37,201 nucleotides of DNA from Weissella fangxianensis (GTDB lineage Bacteria > Bacillota > Bacilli > Lactobacillales > Lactobacillaceae). The stretch is from contig NZ_JAMXDB010000015.1 of assembly GCF_024718545.1 (NCBI RefSeq), positions 1 to 37,201 of the forward strand. Direction: 5' to 3'. The position numbers and the translations under genes were made by a program. The notes beneath the pieces were generated by a model, which worked only from the letters and a program-made list of their open reading frames with translations, had not been told where the DNA came from and did no database searches. Numbering within the stretch: position 1 is the stretch's first letter; every line of letters starts with the position of its first letter. Shown piece by piece: positions 24,312 through 32,901 of the stretch.

Positions 24312-26228
24312 ATGAAAATCACCACACGTTTTTGGATATCATTAATTCTGTCATTGCCAATGTTAATTGCCATGATTGTCATGCCGTTTACAAATTGGAT
24401 GCTGCCAGGTGGTGAAATGACGATGTTGGTTTTAACGACAGTGATTATGTTAATTTCTGCTCGGCCATTTTTGTCGAGTGCCTGGTCGTCTTTTCAAAAG
24501 CATCACTCAAATATGGATACGCTGATTGCTGTTGGAACAGGTACCGCTTATGTTTATAGTATTTATGCGATGTTTACCGGTAAAGCGGTCTTTTTTGAAA
24601 GTGCTGCCTTTGTCATTACCTTTGTTTTGCTTGGACAAGTTCTTGAAGAGAGAATGCGTGATAATGCCTCTTCAGCGATTGAGAAGTTGATGGACTTGCA
24701 GGCAAAAGATGCTGAAGTGAAACGTGATGGAAAATTTGTGCGTTTACCATTAGATAAAGTAGCGACAGATGATTTGGTTCGGGTACGTCCCGGAGAGAAA
24801 ATAGCAGTCGATGGTAAAATTGTTGAGGGAACGTCAACCGTGGATGAGTCGATGGTAACGGGTGAAAGTATGCCGGTCACCCGACAAGTTGGTGATGACG
24901 TGATTGGATCAACCATTAATATGACAGGGACTTTTGTCTTTCGTGCTGAAAAAGTGGGTGACCAAACAATGTTAGCCCAAATCGTTACGTTAGTTAAAAA
25001 AGCACAATCTAGTCATGCACCGATTCAAAAATTAACGGATCGCGTATCTGATATTTTCGTGCCCGTCGTGTTGATGATTGCTATCCTAACCTTCTTGATT
25101 TGGTATGTTTTTATTGGTCATGATGTTGCAAATTCATTAATTTTCGCCGTTTCGGTTGTCGTGATTGCCTGTCCATGTGCTCTTGGCCTAGCGACCCCAA
25201 CAGCCTTGATGGTGGGGACTGGTCGTGGTGCCAAAATGGGTATTTTAATTAAAAATGGAGAAGTACTCGAAAAAGTTAATGCCGTGGATACAGTGGTGTT
25301 CGACAAAACTGGCACTATCACTGTTGGTAAACCTAAGGTCACAGATATTGTTGGGGATGAAAAACAAGTGCTGACACTAGCTGCGCAACTAGAAGCTAGT
25401 TCGGAACATCCATTGGCTTTAGCAATTACTGAGGAAGCGCAAGCACAAAAAATTGATGTGACTGCAGTTTCAGATTTTCAAGCTTTGTCTGGAAAAGGTG
25501 TGCAGGCCTCTATAGATGGGCAACGTGCCTTTGTCGGTAATAGTCGGCTATTAGAGGATGCAACCATTGATGATCAGCTGCAACAGCAGATGGTGCAATT
25601 GCAAAAAGAAGCCAAAACCGTCGTCTTAGTTGGTCAACGGCAACAAGTTATTGGTCTGATTGCCATTCAAGATACACCGAAAGAGACATCTGAAAAAGCC
25701 ATTACTGCGTTAAAGTCGCGTGGTTTAAAAACGGTTATGCTAACAGGTGATAATCAACAAGTTGCGCAAGCAATTGCTGATGAAGTTGGCATTGATGATG
25801 TGATTGCCGATGTGCTGCCAGCGGAAAAAGCCGATGAAATTAAAAAATTACAGGAAAACTATTCGGTGGCCTTTGTTGGGGATGGTATTAATGATGCCCC
25901 GGCTTTGACTACGGCAGATGTTGGTATTGCCATGGGAGCTGGTACAGATGTTGCAATTGATGCTGGTGGGATCGTATTGGTCAAAAATGATTTGCGTGAT
26001 GTCGATACTGCCTTAGCTTTGAGTCAAAAGACATTTGGCAGAATCAAATTAAATCTTTTCTGGGCTTTTGTGTACAATGTGCTAGGAATTCCAGTTGCGG
26101 CCGGAGTATTCTATGGTTTCGGCTTTATTCTAAGTCCAGAAATTGCGGGTGTTGCGATGGCGCTTAGTTCGTTGTCAGTTGTGATTAGTTCAGTATTACT
26201 TGGCCAATCAAAACTCACGACGAGTTAA
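24312..26228 (+). CDS. copA: Copper-exporting P1B-type ATPase CopA, without N-terminal metal-binding domain
   Basis: The 638-residue pump exports Cu(I) using ATP. Motifs are the actuator TGES (183-186), CPC (287-289) in [17 protein letters not shown] with phosphorylated D331, SEHP (364-367) and GDGIND (523-528). The late membrane segments with YN in VYNVLGIPV and MALSSL are typical of the P1B-1 Cu(I) group. The protein starts at the first membrane segment and lacks any CxxC heavy-metal-associated domain at the N-terminus, which is shorter than most CopA proteins. The paired cupredoxin proteins may take over delivery. It is the last gene of copY-cupredoxin-cupredoxin-copA. Confidence 0.95.
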   Translation: MKITTRFWISLILSLPMLIAMIVMPFTNWMLPGGEMTMLVLTTVIMLISARPFLSSAWSSFQKHHSNMDTLIAVGTGTAYVYSIYAMFTGKAVFFESAAFVITFVLLGQVLEERMRDNASSAIEKLMDLQAKDAEVKRDGKFVRLPLDKVATDDLVRVRPGEKIAVDGKIVEGTSTVDESMVTGESMPVTRQVGDDVIGSTINMTGTFVFRAEKVGDQTMLAQIVTLVKKAQSSHAPIQKLTDRVSDIFVPVVLMIAILTFLIWYVFIGHDVANSLIFAVSVVVIACPCALGLATPTALMVGTGRGAKMGILIKNGEVLEKVNAVDTVVFDKTGTITVGKPKVTDIVGDEKQVLTLAAQLEASSEHPLALAITEEAQAQKIDVTAVSDFQALSGKGVQASIDGQRAFVGNSRLLEDATIDDQLQQQMVQLQKEAKTVVLVGQRQQVIGLIAIQDTPKETSEKAITALKSRGLKTVMLTGDNQQVAQAIADEVGIDDVIADVLPAEKADEIKKLQENYSVAFVGDGINDAPALTTADVGIAMGAGTDVAIDAGGIVLVKNDLRDVDTALALSQKTFGRIKLNLFWAFVYNVLGIPVAAGVFYGFGFILSPEIAGVAMALSSLSVVISSVLLGQSKLTTS

Positions 26229-26327
26229 ATATGGGTTGAGAGTCAGAAAAAAGTGTCTTAAATTTGGTTGGAACGTATTTATGTTTAAAAATTATAAACC
26301 TGTGTATAATGTGCTTTAAGCATAAGG

Positions 26328-26363
26328 AGATTGGAACAGTTATTTTGTTCCAATCTTTTTTTT
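26328..26363 (+). terminator. Terminator of the copper operon
   Basis: AGATTGGAACA (26328-26338) pairs with 26346-26356, followed by TTTTTTT. It belongs to the GATTGGAACA hairpin family. The 99 bases between copA and this hairpin hold no gene. Confidence 0.88.
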
Positions 26364-26401
26364 AAATATTTGGCTTGTTTACTATTTAAAAACGCCAAAA
26401 T

Positions 26402-26416
26402 TTGTAAGCGCTTCAT
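26402..26416. promoter_or_regulatory. cre-like site upstream of adhE
   Basis: TTGTAAGCGCTTCAT fits the extended cre pattern WTGNAANCGNWNNCW with one mismatch. It lies about 120 bases upstream of the adhE promoter. It suggests CcpA control but the distance makes the effect uncertain. Another near-palindrome, CATTT/AAATG around 26413-26428, follows. Confidence 0.45.
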
Positions 26417-26516
26417 TTGTTAATAAATGAGCAAAGTCGGCATTTTTAACATTTACAAAGTTTGTGAAAAATAGTGAAAACAACGATGAAAGCTTGGTAA
26501 ATTACATTTCTATGTG

Positions 26517-26544
26517 TTGACATACAAGGTGTGTTTGCTATAAT
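26517..26544 (+). promoter_or_regulatory. Strong adhE promoter with extended -10
   Basis: TTGACA (26517-26522), a 16-base spacer and TATAAT (26539-26544), preceded by TG one base before the -10, make a near-consensus promoter. The transcript would have a leader of about 50 bases. The GTGAAAA repeats at 26465-26481 resemble half-sites of the redox regulator Rex but no full Rex palindrome is visible. Confidence 0.85.
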
Positions 26545-26603
26545 TAACATTGTTAAAAGTTGAGCAAGGTTAACGAATTCAAACAATTTGAGAGGTAGAT
26601 ATA

Positions 26604-29297
26604 ATGACTACTACGACTAAAAAGAAGAAGACACTGACACCTGAGGAAAAAGCAGCTCATTATGCAGCTGCTGAAGAAATGACTAATAAGTTAGTCGACC
26701 AGGCAGAAGTTGCTCTACAAAAATTTCAAACTTACACGCAAGAGCAAGTTGATAAGATTGTCGCAGCCATGGCCTTAGCTGGTTCTGAAAATGCTTTGCT
26801 ACTTGCTCACGAAGCTTATGACGAAACGGGACGTGGTGTTATTGAAGATAAAGATACTAAAAACCGTTTTGCATCAGAATCTGTTTATAATGCGATTAAA
26901 AATGATAAAACAGTTGGTGTGATTTCAGAAGATAAGGTCAGTGGAAAGGTCGAATTGGTGGCACCGCTGGGTATCTTAGCAGGAATTGTCCCAACGACCA
27001 ATCCAACATCAACAGCTATTTTCAAGTCGATGTTAACAGCTAAGACGCGTAATACCATCGTCTTTGCCTTCCACCCACAGGCACAACAGTCTTCTGTTCA
27101 TGCGGCTAAGATCGTCTATGATGCCGCGGTTGCAGCCGGGGCACCTAAAAACTTTATTCAATGGATCGAAACCCCTTCAATTGATGCGACAAACGCATTG
27201 ATTAAGAACCCGAAGATTGCTTCAATTTTGGCAACGGGTGGTCCATCAATGGTCAACGCAGCATTGCACTCTGGAAATCCATCAATGGGGGTTGGTGCTG
27301 GAAATGGTGCAGTTTACGTTGATAAGACAGCTAATGTTGATCGTGCTGTTTCTGACTTATTATTATCAAAGCGTTTTGACAACGGTATGATTTGTGCATC
27401 AGAAAATTCAGTCGTTATCGATGCATCAATTTACGATGAAATGGTACAGAAACTGCAAGAGCAAGGGGCTTACTTAACACCAAAGAAGGATTATCAAAAG
27501 ATTTCTGACTTTGTTTTCAAGCCAACTGGCGAAGGCTATGGCGTAACTGGACCGGTTGCTGGACGTTCAGGTCGTTGGATTGCCGAACAAGCTGGTTTGA
27601 AGTTACCAGAAGACAAGGATGTCTTACTATTTGAGCTTGAGAAGCGTAGCATTGGTGAGTCATTATCATCTGAGAAGTTGAGTCCATTATTGTCAATTTA
27701 TAAGGCACAGGATCGTGATGAAGCAGTTGAAATTGTGCGCGCATTATTGAACTACCAAGGGGCTGGTCACAATGCGGCTATTCAAATTGGGGCACAAGAC
27801 GATCCGTTTGTAAAAGAATATGCCGATCGTGTCGAAGCATCACGTATCCTAGTAAACCAACCTGATTCAATCGGTGGTGTCGGGGACATTTATACAGACG
27901 CTTTGCGACCATCACTAACACTTGGAACTGGTACTTGGGGGAAGAATTCATTGTCGCATAATCTATCAACTTATGATCTGTTAAATGTTAAGACAGTTGC
28001 TCGCCGTCGTAATCGTCCACAATGGGTGCGTTTGCCAAAGGATATTTACTACGAAACGAATGCGATTACTTATCTGCAAGAGTTGCCAGATGTTGACCGT
28101 GCCTTTATCGTGGCCGATCCTGGTATGGTAAAGTTTGGTTTTGTTGATAAGATTTTGGATCAATTTGCACTACGTGAAGATCAGGTCAAGACATCGTTCT
28201 ATGGTTCAGTAAGCCCTGATCCAACTATCTCACAAGCAATTGAAATTGCCCGCCAAATGGCTGACTTTAAGCCAGATACAGTCGTACTTCTAGGTGGTGG
28301 TTCAGCACTTGATGCTGGTAAGATTGCCCGCTTCTTATATGAGTATTCAGCAACTAACCCTGATATCTTGTATGATGATGAAGGACTAAAGAAGCTGTTC
28401 CAAGAATTAGCACAAAAGTTTATGGATATCCGTAAGCGTATTGTTAAGTTTGAGCATCAACGCTTAACGCAAATGGTTGCTATTCCAACAACTTCTGGTA
28501 CTGGATCTGAAGTCACACCATTTGCGGTGATTACTGATGATGACAGCCATGTTAAGTACCCATTGGCCGACTATGAGTTAACGCCACAAGTCGCAATTGT
28601 TGACCCAGAGTTTGTTATGACGGTGCCTAGTCGTACAGTTGCTTATTCAGGTATGGATGCTTTGTCACACGCCTTAGAATCTTATGTTTCAGTAATGTCT
28701 TCAGAGTTTACTCGTCCATGGGCGTTGCAGGCGATCAAGTTAATCTTTGATTATCTTGAAGAATCATACAAGTACGATGCAAAGAATCCAACTAAGGAAG
28801 GTGAACTTGCTCGTTCAAAGATGCACTATGCATCAACCTTAGCTGGTATGTCATTTGGAAATGCCTTCTTAGGTTTGAACCATGCAATTGCCCACAAGAC
28901 TGGTGGCGCTTTCGGTTTGCCTCACGGATTAGCGATCTCAATTGCGATGACACATGTTATTAAGTTTAATGGTGTGTCAGGTAATGTGAAGCGGACACCG
29001 TTCCCACGTTATGAGACGTATACAGCTCAAAAAGATTATGCTGATATCGCCCGTCACATTGGTTTGACTGGTAAGAATGACGCTGAATTGGTGCAAGCAT
29101 TAGTTAATAAGATCAAGGATTTGGCTGCAAAGTTGAATATGGATTTGACGCTTTCTGGTAATGGTGTGAAGAAGGAAGACTTTGATCGTAATCTTTCAGG
29201 TTTGATGGACTTGATTTACAATGATCAAACAACGCCAGGAAACCCACGTCAACCACGTTTGAATGAAATCGAACAATTGCTGAGGGATCAATTTTAA
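26604..29297 (+). CDS. adhE: Bifunctional acetaldehyde/alcohol dehydrogenase AdhE
   Basis: The 897-residue fusion reduces acetyl-CoA to acetaldehyde and then to ethanol with NADH. The N-terminal half is an aldehyde dehydrogenase with active-site C264 in NGMICASENS; the C-terminal half is an iron-dependent alcohol dehydrogenase with GGGSALDAGK and the metal-site stretch LNHAIAHKTGGAFGLPHG. In heterofermenters it regenerates NAD+ from pentose or hexose breakdown. The N-terminus has a lysine-rich extension (TKKKKTLTPEEKAAH). AGAGG lies before the ATG. Transcribed alone, with a terminator following. Confidence 0.97.
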   Translation: MTTTTKKKKTLTPEEKAAHYAAAEEMTNKLVDQAEVALQKFQTYTQEQVDKIVAAMALAGSENALLLAHEAYDETGRGVIEDKDTKNRFASESVYNAIKNDKTVGVISEDKVSGKVELVAPLGILAGIVPTTNPTSTAIFKSMLTAKTRNTIVFAFHPQAQQSSVHAAKIVYDAAVAAGAPKNFIQWIETPSIDATNALIKNPKIASILATGGPSMVNAALHSGNPSMGVGAGNGAVYVDKTANVDRAVSDLLLSKRFDNGMICASENSVVIDASIYDEMVQKLQEQGAYLTPKKDYQKISDFVFKPTGEGYGVTGPVAGRSGRWIAEQAGLKLPEDKDVLLFELEKRSIGESLSSEKLSPLLSIYKAQDRDEAVEIVRALLNYQGAGHNAAIQIGAQDDPFVKEYADRVEASRILVNQPDSIGGVGDIYTDALRPSLTLGTGTWGKNSLSHNLSTYDLLNVKTVARRRNRPQWVRLPKDIYYETNAITYLQELPDVDRAFIVADPGMVKFGFVDKILDQFALREDQVKTSFYGSVSPDPTISQAIEIARQMADFKPDTVVLLGGGSALDAGKIARFLYEYSATNPDILYDDEGLKKLFQELAQKFMDIRKRIVKFEHQRLTQMVAIPTTSGTGSEVTPFAVITDDDSHVKYPLADYELTPQVAIVDPEFVMTVPSRTVAYSGMDALSHALESYVSVMSSEFTRPWALQAIKLIFDYLEESYKYDAKNPTKEGELARSKMHYASTLAGMSFGNAFLGLNHAIAHKTGGAFGLPHGLAISIAMTHVIKFNGVSGNVKRTPFPRYETYTAQKDYADIARHIGLTGKNDAELVQALVNKIKDLAAKLNMDLTLSGNGVKKEDFDRNLSGLMDLIYNDQTTPGNPRQPRLNEIEQLLRDQF

Positions 29298-29311
29298 TAA
29301 TTAATATGAAG

Positions 29312-29357
29312 CAAGCTTAGACTAACAAATCAGTCCGTTAGTCTGGGCTTGTTTTTT
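29312..29357 (+). terminator. Terminator of adhE
   Basis: CAAGCTTAGACTAAC (29312-29326) pairs with 29337-29351, followed by TTTTTT. The exoA -10 (TATAAT at 29360-29365) begins directly after it. Confidence 0.88.
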
Positions 29358-29402
29358 GTTATAATTAATAAAAATGATTTTTCAAAGAGGAACGGTGGCA
29401 AA

Positions 29403-30233
29403 ATGAATTTTATATCATGGAATATTGATAGTATCAATGCAGCTGTTGAGCATAAGTCAGTACGTGGTGAGATGACCTGGGAAGTGTTGCAAAACATTGC
29501 CCTAGAACGCCCTGATGTGCTGGCGATTCAAGAAACAAAACTAAAAGCAACTGGATTGACTAAAAAGCAGGAAACAGCCTTGGATGAATTATTTCCAAAT
29601 TACTACCGGTATTTACGAATGAGTACAGGACGTTCAGGCTATTCAGGAACCATGATGTTAACACGCCATGAACCAATCAGTGTAGATATGCCAGTGATTG
29701 GCGCACCTGGTGAAATGGACATTGAAGGACGGGTTATTACCCTGGAGTTTGAAAATAATTATGTATCAACTGTGTACACCCCAAACTCTGGTAGTGGGTT
29801 GGCACGTTTAGGCGATCGTCAGGCCTGGGATGATGCTTATCGCGCCTACATCCAGACGCTAGATGCTAAAAAGCCAGTTATTTTTTCAGGTGACTTTAAC
29901 GTTGCTCATCAAGAGATTGATTTAAAGAATCCAAAGTCTAACCATAAGAAGGCTGGCTTTACTGATGAGGAACGGACCCATTTCAGTCAATTATTAGATG
30001 CTGGTTTTACAGATACATTCCGTTATCTGCATCCTGATCAGACAGGGGTTTATACTTGGTGGGCGCAAATTTCAAAAACATCGAAAATCAATAACTCTGG
30101 TTGGCGGATTGATTATTATTTAACTTCTAACCGGTTAGCTGACCAAATCAGTGAACTATCAGTGATTGATACAGGGGCACGTCAGGATCATGCCCCAATC
30201 AAGTTAGAAATGGCTGATGGATTTAGTTTGTAA
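29403..30233 (+). CDS. exoA: Exodeoxyribonuclease III / AP endonuclease (ExoA)
   Basis: The 276-residue exonuclease-endonuclease-phosphatase-fold protein acts in base-excision repair at abasic sites. Metal and catalytic motifs are N7 in SWNIDSINA, E44 in AIQETKL, SGDFNVAH, RIDYYLTSNRL and the terminal QDHAPI. The ATG at 29403 is preferred over 29349, since the earlier ATG falls within the terminator-promoter zone; GGTGG lies close to 29403. It is a single gene with a TATAAT -10 at 29360-29365 and its own terminator. Confidence 0.92.
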   Translation: MNFISWNIDSINAAVEHKSVRGEMTWEVLQNIALERPDVLAIQETKLKATGLTKKQETALDELFPNYYRYLRMSTGRSGYSGTMMLTRHEPISVDMPVIGAPGEMDIEGRVITLEFENNYVSTVYTPNSGSGLARLGDRQAWDDAYRAYIQTLDAKKPVIFSGDFNVAHQEIDLKNPKSNHKKAGFTDEERTHFSQLLDAGFTDTFRYLHPDQTGVYTWWAQISKTSKINNSGWRIDYYLTSNRLADQISELSVIDTGARQDHAPIKLEMADGFSL

Positions 30234-30242
30234 TAAAAAATA

Positions 30243-30297
30243 AAAGCTAGCGACCTGGTGTGACAAAAATAAAGCCATATCAGGTCGCTAACTTTTT
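30243..30297 (+). terminator. Terminator of exoA
   Basis: TAGCGACCTG (30248-30257) pairs with CAGGTCGCTA (30281-30290), inside a longer AAAAG/CTTTTT stem. Confidence 0.85.
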
Positions 30298-30312
30298 ATT
30301 CGCAGGTTAGCA

Positions 30313-30350
30313 AAAAAGATTGGGACATTTTCTTATGTCTCAATCTTTTA
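30313..30350. terminator. Terminator of the tRNA-Glu pair (minus strand)
   Basis: AAAGATTGGGACAT (30315-30328) pairs with ATGTCTCAATCTTT (30335-30348). A and T tracts on both sides let it act in both directions; on the minus strand it ends the tRNA transcript. Confidence 0.8.
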
Positions 30351-30382
30351 ACGTGTAATCACTATGTATGATCTCTAATATA

Positions 30383-30454
30383 TAGCCCAACAGGGAGTCG
30401 AACCCTGGATTCCGCGCTGAGAACGCGACGTCTTGACCACTTGACCATTGGGCC
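30383..30454 (-). tRNA. tRNA-Glu (anticodon CTC), downstream copy
   Basis: On the minus strand the 72-base sequence folds into a cloverleaf: acceptor GGCCCAA with TTGGGCT, D arm with GGT, anticodon stem TCGCG/CGCGG with loop TTCTCAG (anticodon CTC), T arm CAGGG/CCCTG with normal TTCGACT loop and discriminator A. CCA is not encoded. The G1-T72 pair is usual in tRNA-Glu of this group. CTC reads only GAG. Confidence 0.88.
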
Positions 30455-30489
30455 ATGATGATAAATTGTAGCAAAGCTATCTAATAAAA

Positions 30490-30561
30490 TAGCCCAACAG
30501 GGAGTCGGACCCTGGATTCCGCGCTGAGAACGCGACGTCTTAACCACTTGACCATTGGGCC
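30490..30561 (-). tRNA. tRNA-Glu (anticodon CTC), upstream copy with altered T loop
   Basis: This copy differs from the first at two positions: one D-loop base (C to T) and the T loop, which reads TCCGACT in place of TTCGACT. The change puts C at position 55, where nearly all tRNAs have pseudouridine. Because the strand is minus, this copy is transcribed first, 35 bases ahead of the other. It may be functional, weakened or a decaying duplicate. Confidence 0.8.
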
Positions 30562-30772
30562 AATACTATCATCCTTGTCTTAACAACAATAATTAACTAT
30601 ACAGTGAAACAATCCTTCTGTCAATATGATTGTTTAATAAATATTGTGTATTATTTGCATTTTTTTAAATCAAGTGTGGTCGTTAAGTTAATGAGGAATA
30701 GAAGAGTTAATGTTACAATATTAACTGATAGCTTACAAAATAAAATGTGAACAGTGAAGAGGAGTCAGAACA

Positions 30773-31444
30773 ATGTCATTCAATTTATATCTTGTACGTC
30801 ACGGACAGACAATTTTTAATCATTACGAACGTATGCAAGGGTGGAGTAATGCACCACTAACCGGTAAGGGGATTGCAGATGGATACGCTGCTGGTGACCG
30901 CTTAGAGAATATTCGTTTTGATGCTGCCTATTCTTCTGACCTACAACGTGCGATTCAGACAGCGGAGTTCGTCCTGTCACGTAACAAGCAAAGTGGCGAT
31001 TTAACAGAGCCAGAGCAACTACAACAATTTCGTGAACAATTTTTCGGTTTCTTTGAGGGATTGCCAAGTGCGAAAAGTTCACAGTTAATTGCAGAAAAAA
31101 ACGGGTTAAAGGATATTGATACATACAGCGATATTATGGCAAATCTGAGTCAAGATGAAGTCATGGATGCGATGCATACAGCTGATCCAACTGATGATGC
31201 TGAAGATGCACAAACATTTTGGGCCCGTGTTAATAAAGGCTTAGAAATGCTACGTCGAAACACACGCGATGGTCAAAATGTTTTACTTGTTTCACACGGT
31301 ACATTGATTCGTAATTTGGTTGACCATTATGCATCACATGAATTAGCTGCGGAAAAACCGTTAAACGGATCGATTACGGTTTGGGAAGTAACCGATGATG
31401 ACTTGAAACTGAAGGTATATAATGACACAACAACAAAATGGTAA
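30773..31444 (+). CDS. Histidine phosphatase family protein (phosphoglycerate mutase-like)
   Basis: The 223-residue protein has the phosphohistidine motif VRHGQT with H10 and the second catalytic histidine in LLVSHGTLIRN. It resembles the broad phosphatase (GpmB/PhoE-like) branch rather than glycolytic GpmA, which is longer and has a different C-terminus. Substrate unknown; phosphosugars and nucleotides are possible. GAGGAG lies before the ATG. Its last 23 bases overlap the start of hflX, so the two are co-transcribed. Confidence 0.9.
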   Translation: MSFNLYLVRHGQTIFNHYERMQGWSNAPLTGKGIADGYAAGDRLENIRFDAAYSSDLQRAIQTAEFVLSRNKQSGDLTEPEQLQQFREQFFGFFEGLPSAKSSQLIAEKNGLKDIDTYSDIMANLSQDEVMDAMHTADPTDDAEDAQTFWARVNKGLEMLRRNTRDGQNVLLVSHGTLIRNLVDHYASHELAAEKPLNGSITVWEVTDDDLKLKVYNDTTTKW

Positions 31445-32738
31445 GAATAATATGATAGAAAATGAACAGCAACCGACTCGTCAGGTAATTTTAGCTGGTC
31501 TCGATCAACAAAATGAAAATTTTGATTATGAAATGACGGAATTGGCTAACTTAGCTGCGGCTAATAATATGACAGTTGTCGGTCAGATTGTTCAAAAATT
31601 AGAGAAGCCCAATGCTTCCACATATTTTGGTAAAGGTAAAGTGACAGAGCTAAAGGAAGCTTTGACATACTATGATGCCGATATGGTGGTAACTAATGAT
31701 GAATTATCACCATCACAAATTCGTAATTTAGAAACTGGTACATCTGCTGATATTATGGATCGTACGGCGTTGATTTTGGATATTTTTGCTTCACGAGCAA
31801 AAACCAAAGTGGCAAAGTTACAAGTTGCGATTGCGCAATTAAAATATCAACTGCCTCGTTTGCGGACATCGATGAATATTCGACTTGATCAACAAACTGG
31901 TGGTGGCGGTGGTAGTTTCACGAGTCGTGGTGCTGGTGAAACAAAAATGGAAACTAATCGCCGGCATATTCAGCATCAAATATCATTATTGCAAGCTGAA
32001 TTGGCTAACATTGAAGTAGATGATGAAACACGTCGCGCACATCGGGCTAAACAGAGCATTCGTAATGTTGCCTTGGTTGGTTATACTAACGCCGGTAAGT
32101 CGACCATTATGAATGGGCTACTTGAGCGTTTTGGCGAAAAGCCAGATAAGACGGTTTTCCAAGCAGATATGCTGTTTGCAACTTTAGAGACTTCAGTCCG
32201 CAAAATCCAATTACCAGACAAGCAGAACTTCTTATTGTCTGATACCGTTGGGTTTGTTTCGAAGCTACCCCATGGTTTAGTAGCAGCATTTCGCGCAACG
32301 TTAGCTGAAGCAGCGGATGCTGATTTACTAGTGCAAGTTGTTGATTACTCAGATCCACATTATCAAGAGATGATGGCGACAACGACTGCAACGCTAAAAG
32401 AAATTGGCGTTGGGGATGTACCGATGATTACGGTGTACAACAAGGCCGATAAAATACCTGAGCAAGCATACCCTGACCGGGCAGCTGATACATTGATATT
32501 GTCTGCAACTGATGGGGCATCACAAGACTTATTGGTAGATGTGATAAAAGAACATATCTTCTCTGATTATGTTACCTTAACACTACATGTCCCATTTGAT
32601 GAAGGACAGGTTGTTAATGAATTGAACGAGCAAGCAGCGGTTCATGAGTTAGACTATGATGAAACTGGCACGATTTTGACAGTGACATTGACACCAATTC
32701 AAGCGGCTCGTTTTTCACAATATGAAATGAACAAGTAA
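31422..32738 (+). CDS. hflX: GTPase HflX
   Basis: The 438-residue protein is a ribosome-associated GTPase that rescues or splits stalled ribosomes under stress. It has the HflX N-terminal domain (THFGKGK-like stretch ASTYFGKGKVTELKEAL; glycine-rich linker GGGGGSFTSRGAGETKME) and a G domain with G1 GYTNAGKST, G3 DTVGFVSKLP and G4 NKAD. The ATG at 31422 lies in the end of the preceding gene with AAGGT six bases upstream; translation is probably coupled. A terminator follows at 32751. Confidence 0.94.
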   Translation: MTQQQNGKNNMIENEQQPTRQVILAGLDQQNENFDYEMTELANLAAANNMTVVGQIVQKLEKPNASTYFGKGKVTELKEALTYYDADMVVTNDELSPSQIRNLETGTSADIMDRTALILDIFASRAKTKVAKLQVAIAQLKYQLPRLRTSMNIRLDQQTGGGGGSFTSRGAGETKMETNRRHIQHQISLLQAELANIEVDDETRRAHRAKQSIRNVALVGYTNAGKSTIMNGLLERFGEKPDKTVFQADMLFATLETSVRKIQLPDKQNFLLSDTVGFVSKLPHGLVAAFRATLAEAADADLLVQVVDYSDPHYQEMMATTTATLKEIGVGDVPMITVYNKADKIPEQAYPDRAADTLILSATDGASQDLLVDVIKEHIFSDYVTLTLHVPFDEGQVVNELNEQAAVHELDYDETGTILTVTLTPIQAARFSQYEMNK

Positions 32739-32750
32739 AATTGTAGGATC

Positions 32751-32787
32751 AAAAAGATTGGGACAAAAATGTCTCGATCTTTTTTAT
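32751..32787 (+). terminator. Terminator of hflX
   Basis: AAAAAGATTGGGACA (32751-32765) pairs with 32770-32784, followed by T residues. It is another GATTGGGACA-type hairpin. Confidence 0.87.
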
Positions 32788-32825
32788 TATGGGCCAAAAT
32801 GATTTTTGCTGCTTTGTGAAGTTGT

Positions 32826-32856
32826 TTGACAATTGTCAGCACAAAAGTGATACAAT
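32826..32856 (+). promoter_or_regulatory. ABC exporter promoter with an operator-like palindrome
   Basis: TTGACA (32826-32831) is followed by TACAAT (32851-32856) with a long 19-base spacer, or TGATAC with 16. The 12-bp perfect palindrome TGACAATTGTCA (32827-32838) overlaps the -35, as expected for a repressor site such as that of a MarR-type regulator. No such regulator gene is in the window. Confidence 0.6.
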
Positions 32857-32901
32857 GGCGTACTAAACGGATAAAACATAAGGTTAATGGGAGGAAAGCA
32901 A

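Noticed and set aside
26462-26482. Rex operator upstream of adhE
   Set aside because: TTTGTGAAAA and AGTGAAAAC are two same-direction half-sites and do not form the inverted repeat needed for Rex; kept only as a remark.
30362-30547. 61-residue minus-strand frame across the tRNA genes
   Set aside because: The DNA is fully explained by two tRNA genes; the frame arises from their duplicated sequence.
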